Source of the DNA: Pontibacter qinzhouensis
GTDB taxonomy: Bacteria; Bacteroidota; Bacteroidia; Cytophagales; Hymenobacteraceae
Reading direction: 5' to 3'
Assembly (NCBI RefSeq): GCF_008017455.1
Contig: NZ_VRTY01000017.1
Span: 16,168 to 80,167 of the forward strand
Length of the DNA: 64,000 bases
This document shows positions 15,822 to 24,958 of the stretch, piece after piece (positions within the stretch are counted from its first letter, which is position 1; each line of letters begins with the position of its first letter). Made by a program: the position numbers and the translations under genes. The notes under the pieces are model-generated. The model had not been told where the DNA came from, made no database searches, and saw nothing but the letters and a program-made list of their open reading frames with translations.

Positions 15822-17495
15822 ATGATATTTCAAGGAAAATTACTGGCGCATGCACTTGCCGTGCTCCTGTTGGCCAACTCTGTTGCCGATACCACGGCAC
15901 AAAAGCGAAACGAAAAACCAAATATCGTCTTGATAATGGTAGATGATATGGGTTATTCTGACTTAGGCAGTTATGGCTCCGAAATTTCCACCCCTAATCT
16001 GGACAAACTGGCTTCGGAAGGAACACGGTTCAGAGAATTCTATAACAATTCGATCTGTGCTCCTACACGCGCATCGCTGCTTACAGGCCAGTATCAGCAT
16101 AAGGCTGGTGTGGGTTATTTTGATGTGAACCTAGGATTGCCAGCCTACCAGGGCTACCTGAACCGGGAGTCGCTTACCCTGGCAGAAGTGTTGCAGGCTA
16201 ATGGTTACAGCACCCTGATGGCAGGAAAGTGGCATGTTGGTAAAGACAGCCTTGCCTGGCCAAACCAACGTGGGTTCGAGCAGTTTTATGGCTTTATTCC
16301 TGGTGCAAGCAACTACTTCGACATAGGTGAATATGGAACTGCTCCACCGGTTGTGCTGGTAAAAAATAACCAAAAAGAACATCTGAAACCAGGTGAGTAC
16401 TTAACCAATACCATAACAGATAATGCGCTGGCATTTTTAGAGCAACAGAATAAACATAAAAAGCCATTCTTTTTATACCTCGCTTACAATGCTCCTCACT
16501 GGCCTTTGCAGGCATTACCGGAAGATATTGCCAAATACAAAGGCCGCTATAACATAGGCTGGGACTCTTTGCGGGAAGAGCGTCTGTCTCGCCAGGCAGC
16601 TTTAGGCCTGCTGCCCCCGAACCAGACAATAGCAGCAAGAGACCCGGAAGTGCCGCTCTGGGAAAACCTGAACTACGACACAAAACAACTCTGGCAAGCC
16701 AAAATGGAAGTGTATGCGGCCATGGTCGATCGGGTAGACCAGAATGTAGGCAGGGTCTTACATAAACTGAAGGATTTGGGGAAAGCTGAAAACACACTCA
16801 TAGTGTTTATATCGGACAACGGGGCGCAGGGCGGCTATGTAAACCCTTTAAGAAGAGGGAGCAGCCGAAACTCCGGCCCTATCGGTACGCCAGGTTCTTA
16901 CGATTACCAGGAGCAAAGCTGGGCCTATGTGTCTAATACTCCTCTTCGCCAGTACAAGAACAATATGCACGAAGGAGGATTCAGAACACCATTTATTGCC
17001 TGGTTTCCGGGTAAAATAAAGCCGGGCTCGCTAGTGAAAGGAACAGGCCATTTAATTGACCTGGCCCCAACCTTTTATGAATTGGCCGGTGCAAAATATC
17101 CTGCCACATACAAGGGAGCTACTGCACATCCTTTGGCTGGTAAAAGTCTGTTGCCAGTGCTATACGGCAGGGCAGAGGAAGTAAACAGAGGAGAACCCAT
17201 ATTTTGGGAACGAGCAGGAAACAGAGCTGCCAGAGAGGGCCAATGGAAAATTGTGTCTGACTACCCCGGCTACACCTGGGAGCTGTACAACCTGGATAAT
17301 GACTTGGGCGAAACCAGAGACCTGGCAAGCCAGCATCCTGACATTGTGAACTCGTTAGCTGCTAAGTATTTTAAGTGGGCAGAGCGAACCGGAGTAGTAG
17401 ATTACGACAAGATTAAAAGAAACGGAAACGCTGCTCCAGCCGAAGCTCCCAGAACACCAACTACGGCCCGGTCTGCCCCCCAACGAACCAACTGA
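15822..17495 (+). CDS. Cys-type arylsulfatase-family sulfatase (S1)
   Basis: Hydrolyses sulfate esters on sugars. A signal peptide (~1-26, ending TTAQ) exports it. Metal-binding NIVLIMVDDMGYSD precedes the active-site motif CAPTRASLLTG with Cys79, which must be oxidised to formylglycine; ISDNGAQGG supplies further metal ligands. The 557-residue length and the KGRYNIGWD block fit the arylsulfatase-like S1_4 group, though the subfamily is a guess. The gene for the modifying enzyme follows 38 bases later. The C-terminal tail is Ala/Pro/Thr-rich. Substrate sugar unknown. Confidence 0.9.
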   Translation: MIFQGKLLAHALAVLLLANSVADTTAQKRNEKPNIVLIMVDDMGYSDLGSYGSEISTPNLDKLASEGTRFREFYNNSICAPTRASLLTGQYQHKAGVGYFDVNLGLPAYQGYLNRESLTLAEVLQANGYSTLMAGKWHVGKDSLAWPNQRGFEQFYGFIPGASNYFDIGEYGTAPPVVLVKNNQKEHLKPGEYLTNTITDNALAFLEQQNKHKKPFFLYLAYNAPHWPLQALPEDIAKYKGRYNIGWDSLREERLSRQAALGLLPPNQTIAARDPEVPLWENLNYDTKQLWQAKMEVYAAMVDRVDQNVGRVLHKLKDLGKAENTLIVFISDNGAQGGYVNPLRRGSSRNSGPIGTPGSYDYQEQSWAYVSNTPLRQYKNNMHEGGFRTPFIAWFPGKIKPGSLVKGTGHLIDLAPTFYELAGAKYPATYKGATAHPLAGKSLLPVLYGRAEEVNRGEPIFWERAGNRAAREGQWKIVSDYPGYTWELYNLDNDLGETRDLASQHPDIVNSLAAKYFKWAERTGVVDYDKIKRNGNAAPAEAPRTPTTARSAPQRTN

Positions 17496-17533
17496 TTTAA
17501 GAATACTTGCTGATGGCGTTAAATGTAAAGCAT

Positions 17534-18427
17534 ATGAAAAGCCTTTCAAAAAAGGCTATAGCAGTATACAGCTCTATGGTGGTTGGCATATTTGCCGTGA
17601 GTAGCCTGGTAGCAGCTCCTTTCTTTATGTCAAAGGCTAATCCTGATAAGGCGCTTTATCCGGAAATGGCTTTGATTCCGGGAGGGATGCTCGAAACAGA
17701 AAATTCGGCCAGAGAGCGAACCAAAGAAAGAATAGCTCCTTTTTACCTAGACAAAAACCTGGTTACAGTGGCTGAATTCGATGCTTTTGTAAAGGCAACC
17801 GGCTACACCACAGAGGCAGAAAAATTCGGAAATTCGGGCGTGTTTAATTTTCAGAAGCACGGCTGGGATATAGAAGAAGGTGCCAATTACCTCTATCCTT
17901 TCGGTAAGGACAAACCAGCTGCGCAGCCAGACCACCCCGTTACACAGGTCTCCTGGAACGATGCCAGAGCCTATGCAGCCTGGAGAGGCAAAAGGCTTCC
18001 TACCCAGTGGGAGTGGGAGTGGGCAGCCATGAATGGGCAACAGTCGGAGCAGGTATACACCTGGGGTAACCAGCTTATGGAGGGCGGCAAGTACAAAGCT
18101 AATACCTGGCAAGGAGCCTTTCCGGCTTACAATACCTTACAAGATGGCTATGAAGCTACCTCGCCGGTTGGTGCCTTTGGCGAAAATAAGATGGGGCTAA
18201 CCGATATGGGGGGCAATGTTTGGCAATGGTGCCACGACGATGTTGCGCCAAACCAGGCCGACGCCAGCTTAGATCCGGGCATAAGAAAAGTATTGCGTGG
18301 CGGCTCCTTCCTTTGCGACCCTGGTGTGTGCCATGGTTACCAGATAAAGGGGCGAGCCTCTTCTACTCCCGAATCAGCTATGGTGCATATAGGCTTCAGA
18401 TGTGCAAAAGATATTAACCAAGATTAA
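17534..18427 (+). CDS. Formylglycine-generating enzyme (SUMF1/FGE-sulfatase domain), exported
   Basis: Converts the active-site Cys of sulfatases to formylglycine. The ATG at 17534 gives 297 residues with a hydrophobic export signal; upstream TTG/ATG options at 17507/17513 only lengthen the N-terminus. The domain shows HPVTQVSWNDARAYAAW, RLPTQWEWEWAA, MGLTDMGGNVWQW and RKVLRGGSFLC. Cys261 and Cys266 (C-x4-C in SFLCDPGVC) match the catalytic cysteine pair of bona fide FGE, unlike many SUMF1-domain proteins that lack it. It lies between two Cys-type sulfatases in one operon (12 bases to the second), so those are its likely clients, acted on after export. True FGE requires oxygen and copper, implying aerobic use. 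Confidence 0.85.
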   Translation: MKSLSKKAIAVYSSMVVGIFAVSSLVAAPFFMSKANPDKALYPEMALIPGGMLETENSARERTKERIAPFYLDKNLVTVAEFDAFVKATGYTTEAEKFGNSGVFNFQKHGWDIEEGANYLYPFGKDKPAAQPDHPVTQVSWNDARAYAAWRGKRLPTQWEWEWAAMNGQQSEQVYTWGNQLMEGGKYKANTWQGAFPAYNTLQDGYEATSPVGAFGENKMGLTDMGGNVWQWCHDDVAPNQADASLDPGIRKVLRGGSFLCDPGVCHGYQIKGRASSTPESAMVHIGFRCAKDINQD

Positions 18428-18439
18428 ACACAAAAAAAT

Positions 18440-20119
18440 ATGAGAGTAAAAAGTAGCATTTTTATCAAGAGCAGCTTGCCGGTACTTGCTGTTCTAGTCA
18501 TGTTCGCCTGCACGCGCATAGGCCAGAAAGAGGCAGAAAGCACAGAAGCAGAGCGCCCCAATGTCGTGCTCATCCTCACCGACGATTTAGGATATTCTGA
18601 CATAGGAGCCTACGGAAGTGAAATTAACACCCCCAATCTCGATGCCTTGGCAGCATCTGGGGTGCGCTTTAAGGAGTTTTACAATGTCGGCATCTGTGCC
18701 CCTACACGCGCGGCTCTTTTAACAGGGCAGTATAACCATAATGCAGGCATCGGGCACTTTTCTTCAGACCTGGGCAACGAATATTACCAAGGCTACATCA
18801 GGAAAAACGTGCCAACCATTGCCGAAGTGCTCAGAGCTAATGGGTACAACACCCTGATGTCGGGAAAATGGCACGTAGGTTCTGATTCTCTGCAAGGCCC
18901 ATCCCATAGAGGGTTCGATAATTTTTACGGGTTCTTAGGTGGTGCAAGTGTTTTCTTTGCGCATAGTCCTAACACAACCAACCTGACTGCGCTAAACCGG
19001 AATGACCAGAAAATTACAGCGCCGGATGACCCGTCATTCTATCTGACAGATGCCATTACAGACGAGGCGATTCAGATGATCGGCTCTACACAGAAACCAA
19101 ACAATCCGTTTTTCCTGTATCTGGCCTACAACGCGCCACACTGGCCGCTTCAGGCAATGCCTGAAGATATAGCCAAATACAAAGGCAGGTATAATACTGG
19201 CTGGGACAACTTAAGCGAAGCCAGGTTTCAGAAGCAACTGGAACTGGGTATTGTCGACAAAGGTTTTGTAAAACCCGAAAGGCCATCAACCATACCAGCC
19301 TGGACGAGTTTAAGCGAGCAAGACAGGCAGGAGTGGGCCGCCAGAATGGAAGTGCACGCTGCCATGATTGACCGGATGGACCAGAACCTGGGGAAGCTAA
19401 TTGCCTACTTAAAACAGTCTGGCCAATACGACAACACCATTTTTTTCTTTATGTCTGATAATGGCGCTGCAGGAGAAGAAATGACCAGAAACCAGGCTGG
19501 CGATAGCAAACCTGTTGTAGGAACAGCAGACTCATATTATTCTATAACCCACCACTGGGCTTATGCTGCCAATACACCTTTTTCTTATTGGAAGTCGATA
19601 CCTTACGAAGGGGGCTTAAGTTCTCCTTTTATTGCTTCGTTCCCGAAGGCTTTTAACCAGAACAGAATAGTAACAGGAAGAGGGCATTTAATTGATATAC
19701 TGCCTACCATTCTGGAAGCAACCCGGAGCACCTACCTGCAGGAAATTAATGGAAACCAAACCAGGCCACTTGCAGGTAAGTCGCTGGTGCCACTCCTGAG
19801 CGGTAACTCTACTGTGAGCCACGATACCTTGTTCTTTGAATGGGGTGGTAACAGAGCAGTTAGGGCAGGCGATTGGAAGTTGCTTGCCCTGCGCGGAAGT
19901 CCGAACTGGAAACTGTATAACATTAAAACAGACAGAGGCGAAACAAAAGATGTGGCCGCTGCAAATCCTGGCTTGGTTAATGACTTGAAAGGCACCTACC
20001 TTAACTGGGCTAAAGCGAACCACGTAACCAATACCGACTCCCTGCTACACGTTACCCAGAACAGCATGCTGCAATTTCAGAAAAGGATAGAACAGACCAT
20101 ACCTAAAGAAGTGCTGTAG
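18440..20119 (+). CDS. Cys-type sulfatase lipoprotein (S1)
   Basis: Second sulfatase of the operon, 559 residues. Lipoprotein signal ends MFAC (Cys24), so it is membrane-anchored, unlike the soluble first one. NVVLILTDDLGYSD and the modification motif CAPTRAALLTG (Cys86) are intact, as is FFMSDNGAAGE. It is clearly a paralogue of the sulfatase at 15822 (shared KGRYNTGWD, LYLAYNAPHWPLQAMPEDIAKYK blocks) and may remove a differently placed sulfate. It is the last gene of the operon; no hairpin terminator directly follows, but repeat A copies start 88 bases downstream. Confidence 0.9.
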   Translation: MRVKSSIFIKSSLPVLAVLVMFACTRIGQKEAESTEAERPNVVLILTDDLGYSDIGAYGSEINTPNLDALAASGVRFKEFYNVGICAPTRAALLTGQYNHNAGIGHFSSDLGNEYYQGYIRKNVPTIAEVLRANGYNTLMSGKWHVGSDSLQGPSHRGFDNFYGFLGGASVFFAHSPNTTNLTALNRNDQKITAPDDPSFYLTDAITDEAIQMIGSTQKPNNPFFLYLAYNAPHWPLQAMPEDIAKYKGRYNTGWDNLSEARFQKQLELGIVDKGFVKPERPSTIPAWTSLSEQDRQEWAARMEVHAAMIDRMDQNLGKLIAYLKQSGQYDNTIFFFMSDNGAAGEEMTRNQAGDSKPVVGTADSYYSITHHWAYAANTPFSYWKSIPYEGGLSSPFIASFPKAFNQNRIVTGRGHLIDILPTILEATRSTYLQEINGNQTRPLAGKSLVPLLSGNSTVSHDTLFFEWGGNRAVRAGDWKLLALRGSPNWKLYNIKTDRGETKDVAAANPGLVNDLKGTYLNWAKANHVTNTDSLLHVTQNSMLQFQKRIEQTIPKEVL

Positions 20120-20206
20120 TTTACTCTGTCAATCACTTCCGGCTGCCACAGAGTGTAGCAGGAAACTCTGAATAAGCCAAAGGTACATGCAAGTAAACTA
20201 AGGCAC

Positions 20207-20264
20207 ACCCTTGGCAAAATTCTGACGAAACTCCTTTGGAAGGCTCATTTTATTTAAATAATTG
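20207..20264 (+). repeat. Repeat A copy 2
   Basis: Complete, with ACCCTTGG at the left and ATTTAAATAATTG at the right; downstream of the second sulfatase in the same direction. Confidence 0.7.
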
Positions 20265-20307
20265 GAGTTTGGCGTTTAACTTAAACTTCCTAAACAGGTA
20301 AAGCTGG

Positions 20308-20407
20308 CATAACAAATCAGCAACTCCCAATTAAAAAACTAACGAAAATGCTTCTAAACAGGCTATTGCAGTACCTTTTGCAACATTTCTAATTTGGCGA
20401 AGCCCTC
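20308..20407 (+). repeat. Repeat B copy 2
   Basis: Same element as 10498-10590; here its right part reads ATTTCTAATTTGGCGAAGCC, a string also found near 60430. Confidence 0.6.
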
Positions 20408-20443
20408 AGACAAGAAGTACATGCAAGAAAAAACATAGAGTAG

Positions 20444-20501
20444 ACCCTTGGATATTTTTCGGTAAAAATTCTTCGGAAGGCTATTTCTATTAGCATAATT
20501 A
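20444..20501 (+). repeat. Repeat A copy 3
   Basis: Complete; the right box is altered to ATTAGCATAATT. Confidence 0.65.
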
Positions 20502-20737
20502 TGAGATGCATTATAAAATAAATTTCTAGAGAAACGAGAACGCTTATTTGCTTGCACTTGGTGTTCCTTCAATTAAATTGTTAGAGGTTTGTGCCTGCAA
20601 AGGACTTGCAAAGCTGCCAGAGACCGCAGAATAGTAGTCATGCATGGGAAGCCGCTCGCGCCATAATAATTCTTAATTTCTGATTTTTTAACTGACGAAG
20701 CACCGGTCAACTTACTTTGTAGATAGTTGCTATTTTT

Positions 20738-20806
20738 AATTCTCCCCTCAGGAACAAGTAATAACGAGAGTTTGAAACCTGTTCTTAAGGGGAGAATTTC
20801 TTCTTG
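20738..20806 (+). terminator. Long hairpin, probable terminator of the sulfatase operon region
   Basis: AATTCTCCCCT (20738-20748) pairs exactly with AGGGGAGAATT (20788-20798). The inner AGGAACA pairs with TGTTCTT using a G-U pair. TTCTTCTTG follows, a weak T-run. It may act in both directions. Confidence 0.5.
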
Positions 20807-20872
20807 AAACTAACCTGGCATGTACTGGTTAAAAGCGAGTAGGTGCTGTCGCAGTAACGTTATCAGGTTTCA

Positions 20873-20930
20873 AATTATTCGAATGAAAATAGTCTTCCAA
20901 AGGACTATCATCAGAATTACGTCAAGGGGT
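20873..20930 (-). repeat. Repeat A copy 4
   Basis: Reverse orientation, right before the transporter gene; boxes AATTATTCGAAT and CAAGGGGT. Confidence 0.65.
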
Positions 20931-21048
20931 ACCTGGCTTGCAATGTACTGGCCTACTTCGTTGGCTAAGAAATATGGCTGCTCTACTGCTTAATTCCATT
21001 CTTTTTTCTGCCGTACACGTTTCAATGCCATACCTTTTACTCCGCTTT

Positions 21049-22158
21049 ATGAACATTGAAACACAGGAGCCTTTTTACAAAAAGACGACCACCATCTTAG
21101 TTGGCCTTACAGTGGCTGTCTATATACTGTACATGCTCGCCGATTTTCTGGTGCCGCTTGCATTTTCGGGCCTTTTTGCGGTGCTCTTAAACCCGCTCTA
21201 CAGCAGGTTTCTGAACATGAGAATACCCCAGGTCATAGCTATTCTGCTAACCTTGCTGCTCGCTATTTTAGTGCTCGGTGCTATTTTATATTTCCTGTCT
21301 TCCCAGATCATTCAGTTTGGAGAGATGCTGCCCGTTATGAAAGAGAAGTTCGGCCAGATACTGCTCGATCTGGAGCATTGGATTGCCCGCACCTTCGGCC
21401 TGTCGCTGGAGAAGCAGGCCCAGTATATAAACGAGGCAGCCAGCAGCAACAAAGCGCTTGTAGGCCGTACCCTCAGCGGAGCGCTAGGGCTGTTCAGTGT
21501 CGTTTTCCTGATTCCGGTGTACATCTTTCTGCTGCTGTTCTACAAAACCCTGATTCTGAACTTTATTTATGAAGTGTTTTCGAAGGAAAGCTCAGAGAGT
21601 GTAGCCGGTATTCTGCAAGGCACCAAAGCGGCTATACAGAGCTATATTGTAGGGCTGCTGATAGAAACCTTTATAATTGCCATTATGAACTCTGCCGCAC
21701 TTTTGTTGCTAGGAGTCGAGTATGCCATTCTGCTGGGTGTATTGGGGGCCATCCTGAACCTGATTCCTTATATTGGAGGCATTGTGGCTATTTTGCTGCC
21801 TGTTATAATAGCTACTATTACCACAGAGGGCTATACAACTCAACTGGCCATAGTGGGCGCTTACGCTGTAATTCAGTTTATCGATAACAACATTATTGTG
21901 CCGCGCATTGTGTCGTCGCAGGTACAGATCAACGCGTTGGTTTCTATTCTGGCGGTATTGCTGGGCGGGTCGCTGTGGGGGGTGTCGGGCATGTTCCTCT
22001 CTATTCCGTTTGTAGCGGTGCTCAAAATTATTTTCGATAGAATAGACGGCCTAAAACCCTGGGGCAAGCTACTGGGCGATGAGGTGCCTGTTCGGCTCAT
22101 AACCATGGATTGGCGCAGAAAAAGCAAACCAAACCCAGATGGGCAGCCACCGGTGTAA
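21049..22158 (+). CDS. AI-2E family transporter (PerM/TqsA-like permease)
   Basis: Polytopic inner-membrane protein of the AI-2E exporter superfamily; members export signals or act as ion-coupled transporters, and the substrate here is unknown. From ATG 21049 it has 369 residues; the earlier ATG at 20938 would add 37 residues reaching into the repeat area and is not preferred. Visible are two N-terminal membrane segments, a polar ~70-residue stretch (SQIIQFGEMLPVMKEKF), then helices with LGVLGAILNLIPYIGGI and FIDNNIIVPRIVSSQV, the family's best conserved motifs. It is unrelated to the flanking glycan loci and probably a resident gene between them. Confidence 0.85.
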   Translation: MNIETQEPFYKKTTTILVGLTVAVYILYMLADFLVPLAFSGLFAVLLNPLYSRFLNMRIPQVIAILLTLLLAILVLGAILYFLSSQIIQFGEMLPVMKEKFGQILLDLEHWIARTFGLSLEKQAQYINEAASSNKALVGRTLSGALGLFSVVFLIPVYIFLLLFYKTLILNFIYEVFSKESSESVAGILQGTKAAIQSYIVGLLIETFIIAIMNSAALLLLGVEYAILLGVLGAILNLIPYIGGIVAILLPVIIATITTEGYTTQLAIVGAYAVIQFIDNNIIVPRIVSSQVQINALVSILAVLLGGSLWGVSGMFLSIPFVAVLKIIFDRIDGLKPWGKLLGDEVPVRLITMDWRRKSKPNPDGQPPV

Positions 22159-22469
22159 CCGGCAAGTCATTAACTTTTTTGTTTCTTAGGTTTAGCATAG
22201 GCACTGCTTTTCTACATCAGGAGTTTTGTACATGAACCTACTGGTTGTTAGGCCGATTCAGCTAAAAAGTAATGCAAAGCCGAAGTACTGCTGAAAATAT
22301 ATTTTTAACATTGAGTTGAGAAATAGCTTGCCTTTCAGCAGATTCAGGCATATTCCAATTCAAGGTCCTGAATAAGTTTTCAACCCGGCATTACTTCTTT
22401 AACACTACCCTGTAGTACTTCTTTGTTCAGTAAATTTTAACTTTTCAAGCCATAATTCTTTAGGCGACT

Positions 22470-22478
22470 TACTACATC
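22470..22478 (+). promoter_or_regulatory. TACTACATC candidate operator site 1
   Basis: TACTACATC, followed after CC by GTAGTA, so it could be read as a short imperfect palindrome. Confidence 0.4.
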
Positions 22479-22502
22479 CCGTAGTACAGGCAGCAGGTAT
22501 CG

Positions 22503-22511
22503 TATTACATC
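22503..22511 (+). promoter_or_regulatory. TACTACATC candidate operator site 2
   Basis: TATTACATC, one mismatch, 33 bases (about three helical turns) after site 1 and followed by AGGTAGCGTA. Confidence 0.35.
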
Positions 22512-22588
22512 AGGTAGCGTACTTTTTGCAGTTTATGATCTCTATGCTGTTGCTACAGCATCTCACGCACGTTAAAATCCATTGTTTT

Positions 22589-22608
22589 TACTACATCATT
22601 ACCTCTCA
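22589..22608 (+). promoter_or_regulatory. 20-bp shared upstream box (site 3)
   Basis: TACTACATCATTACCTCTCA, identical over 20 bases to 31143-31162 upstream of the second susC. It is 285 bases before the GH43 start and 159 bases before the inverted nonamer at 22748. Confidence 0.6.
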
Positions 22609-22702
22609 GAGGTCTGAATTGCTGTGTTGTACTACAGCTAAAATAAAAAAACAGATTCCTGCTGATTTCAGTATGAAAGGCTAGCTGCATACAAATGGAA
22701 GT

Positions 22703-22710
22703 TAGTTTTG
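22703..22710 (+). promoter_or_regulatory. TAnnTTTG -7 box before GH43/F5-8C gene
   Basis: TAGTTTTG followed by TGA, same as at 4996-5003. It lies between the direct and inverted nonamers, so a regulator bound to both would bracket the promoter. Confidence 0.4.
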
Positions 22711-22747
22711 TGATGGTTTTATTTTAAAAATGGAAAGGCACAGGTAT

Positions 22748-22756
22748 GATGTAGTA
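22748..22756 (-). promoter_or_regulatory. Inverted TACTACATC site
   Basis: GATGTAGTA, the exact reverse complement of the nonamer, 137 bases before the gene start. Confidence 0.5.
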
Positions 22757-22892
22757 TTGTAGGGGAACGAAATTTTGGAGGAGAAAATAAGTTGTTGAAA
22801 TTGCCGGAGATCCATAGAACGTGCTGCTGTCGCTCCTGAGGATAAGAATTGCTTTTAACTTAATGGCTACCCGATAAGGTATACCTACAACT

Positions 22893-24626
22893 ATGAGAAG
22901 AACTGCTACTTTCCTGACCACGTGCTTCGGTCTCTTTTTGTGCTGCTACACCAGCCTTTGGGGGCAATCTTCGCAAATGAGCACCTACTGCAACCCTGTT
23001 AACCTCGATTACACCTACATGATCTACGATGCCCACCGCGAAATCTCCTACCGATCTGGCGCAGATCCGGCCGTGGTAGAATTCAGAGGTGAGTATTACA
23101 TGTTCGTGACACGCTCTATGGGCTACTGGCACTCCACTGATCTGCTTAACTGGACCTTTATAACGCCGGAGAAATGGTATTTCCAGGGATCAAACGCACC
23201 GGCCGCACACAATTACAAAGATTCGGTACTTTATGTAGCCGGCGATCCTTCCGGCTCTATGAGCATACTTTACACCGACAATCCAAAAAAAGGCGACTGG
23301 AAAGCTACTCCCGGCATCATCAACAACCTGCAGGACCCCGGTTTGTTTATTGACGATGACGACAAAGCCTATATGTTCTGGGGCTCTTCCAATACCTACC
23401 CGATCAGGGTAAAGGAACTCGATAAAAACAAACGCTTCAAACCTTCCGAAGAAACGCACGAGCTCTTTAAACTCGATGGGGAAAAACATGGCTGGGAGCG
23501 TTTCGGCGAAAACCATTCTGACACGGTGCTGGCTGGCTACATGGAAGGCCCTTGGATGACAAAGCACAACAATAAATACTACCTGCAGTATGCGGCTCCC
23601 GGCACCGAGTTTAACGTGTACGGCGATGGCGTTTATACTGCAGATTCACCTCTCGGACCTTATACTTACGCACCTAACAATCCTATATCTTACAAACCGG
23701 GTGGTTTTATGAATGGAGCAGGTCATGGCAGCACCGTTATCGGGCCTTATGGCACCTACTGGCACTTTGCCTCTAATGCTGTGTCGGTGAACGTGAACTG
23801 GGAGCGGCGCATCTGTATGTTCCCCACCTTTTTCGATAAAGATGGCCTGATGCACAGCGACACGTACTTTGGCGACTATCCGCATCATGCACCCGCAGTT
23901 GCCGGCCACAAAGGCGAGTTTACTGGTTGGATGCTGCTGTCTTACAAAAAACCGGTAAAGGCATCGTCAGCTGTAGGAGAGCACACAGTCGAAAACCTGG
24001 TAGATGAGAGTGTGAAAACCTTCTGGCTGGCCGAGAACAACAGCGACCAGCAGTGGGTGCAAGTAGACCTGCAAAAACCCGGAAAGGTGCATGCCCTGCA
24101 GGTAAATTACCACGACCACCAATCTAACATGTATGGCCGCCTGCCAGGGCTTTACCACCGCTATGTAATAGAAGGCTCCCTCGATGGGAACAACTGGTTT
24201 ACGCTGGTCGACAGAAAGAACAGCTACAAAGATGTACCCAACGATTATGTGGAACTAGGTACACCACAGACTGCCCGCTACATTCGTTACAAAAACATAC
24301 ACGTGCCTACACCGCACCTGGCCATTTCCGGGCTTCGGGTATTTGGGTTAGGGCAGGGCAAGGCACCGGCTAAAGTCAAAAGCTTTACTGTAGAGCGTGG
24401 CTCCGACCGCCGCGATGCCATGATCCGGTGGACCAAGCAGGCGGGAGCGCAAGGCTATAACGTGCTCTGGGGCATCGCACCCGACAAGCTCTACAGCTCC
24501 TGGATGGTGTACGGCGAAAACTCCCTCGACCTGAAAAGCCTGACTGTTGACCAAACCTATTACTTTACCGTGGAGGCCTTCAACGAAAACGGTGTTTCTG
24601 GCAGAGCAAACCTTATAAAACGCTAA
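22893..24626 (+). CDS. GH43-like glycosidase with F5/8 type C and FN3 domains
   Basis: Secreted 577-residue enzyme. After a signal peptide (1-24, ending LWGQ) a GH43 five-blade propeller fills about 30-345, with the Asp-Asp-Glu set at Asp58 (GADPAVV), Asp148 (QDPGLF) and Glu218 (YMEGPWM). Next is a discoidin/F5-8C carbohydrate-binding domain (~350-490; WVQVDLQKPG, ARYIRYKNIHVP) and a fibronectin III-like end (~495-577; YYFTVEAFNENGVSG). It heads the second glycan locus and shares a 20-base upstream box with the susC at 31391. Substrate uncertain: GH43 enzymes usually act on arabinose, xylose or galactose, so its place beside GH144 enzymes may mean a substituted glucan or a different specificity. 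Confidence 0.82.
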   Translation: MRRTATFLTTCFGLFLCCYTSLWGQSSQMSTYCNPVNLDYTYMIYDAHREISYRSGADPAVVEFRGEYYMFVTRSMGYWHSTDLLNWTFITPEKWYFQGSNAPAAHNYKDSVLYVAGDPSGSMSILYTDNPKKGDWKATPGIINNLQDPGLFIDDDDKAYMFWGSSNTYPIRVKELDKNKRFKPSEETHELFKLDGEKHGWERFGENHSDTVLAGYMEGPWMTKHNNKYYLQYAAPGTEFNVYGDGVYTADSPLGPYTYAPNNPISYKPGGFMNGAGHGSTVIGPYGTYWHFASNAVSVNVNWERRICMFPTFFDKDGLMHSDTYFGDYPHHAPAVAGHKGEFTGWMLLSYKKPVKASSAVGEHTVENLVDESVKTFWLAENNSDQQWVQVDLQKPGKVHALQVNYHDHQSNMYGRLPGLYHRYVIEGSLDGNNWFTLVDRKNSYKDVPNDYVELGTPQTARYIRYKNIHVPTPHLAISGLRVFGLGQGKAPAKVKSFTVERGSDRRDAMIRWTKQAGAQGYNVLWGIAPDKLYSSWMVYGENSLDLKSLTVDQTYYFTVEAFNENGVSGRANLIKR

Positions 24627-24692
24627 GGCTGCCTGCGGCAAATTAAAAATTAGAAATTAAAAATTATGGATGGCAAGTGAAGAGCAAAAGGC

Positions 24693-24730
24693 AATTATTC
24701 TAATGAAAAGTGCCCTCTGGAGGCTTTAAA
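24693..24730 (-). repeat. Repeat A copy 5 (partial)
   Basis: Reverse orientation; AATTATTCTAATGAAAA and the hairpin half remain, the ACCCTTG box is missing. Confidence 0.55.
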
Positions 24731-24831
24731 TAGTTGAGAATTGAACATTATGAGTTGAGTTGATTTGTGCTTTTACTATCCATCTTCAAATTTTCTAATC
24801 AACCATTAAACAATTTAACAATCAACAACCA

Positions 24832-24870
24832 AATTATTCTAATGAAAATGGCCTTACGAAGGTTCTGCCT
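24832..24870 (-). repeat. Repeat A copy 6 (partial)
   Basis: Reverse orientation; AATTATTCTAATGAAAATGG then GCCTTACGAAGG; right half lost. Confidence 0.55.
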
Positions 24871-24958
24871 ATGCAGTTGCTGCCACAGTAAGACCTTTTA
24901 TGAGTATTTCGGAAGTCTAAAATCTAACATCTACAATCTAGTATCTAAAAATTAACAG

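Larger units (their letters stand above)
20120..21048. other. Repeat-rich intergenic region
   Basis: Contains repeat A copies 2-4, repeat B copy 2 and a large hairpin at 20738-20806. No gene-like frame beyond the N-terminal extension of the AI-2E transporter gene, whose earlier ATG (20938) overlaps repeat-like sequence. Confidence 0.6.
22159..22892. other. 734-bp regulatory region upstream of GH43 gene
   Basis: No gene. Holds three direct-oriented and one inverted copy of the TACTACATC-type nonamer, several partial GTAGTA half-sites, and a TAGTTTTG promoter box 183 bases before the GH43 start. Confidence 0.6.
24627..24958. other. AT-rich intergenic region with two reversed repeat A copies
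   Basis: Holds AAATTAGAAATTAAAAATTA-type tracts, repeat A copies 5 and 6 (both lacking the ACCCTTG end) and a TCTAAAATCTAACATCTACA tract just before the GH3 start. No gene or clear promoter. Confidence 0.5.

Noticed and set aside
17507..17533. Longer N-terminus for the FGE gene starting at TTG 17507 or ATG 17513
   Set aside because: The ATG at 17534 begins a normal export signal (MKSLSKKAIAVYSS); longer forms add nine or seven residues of no clear role.
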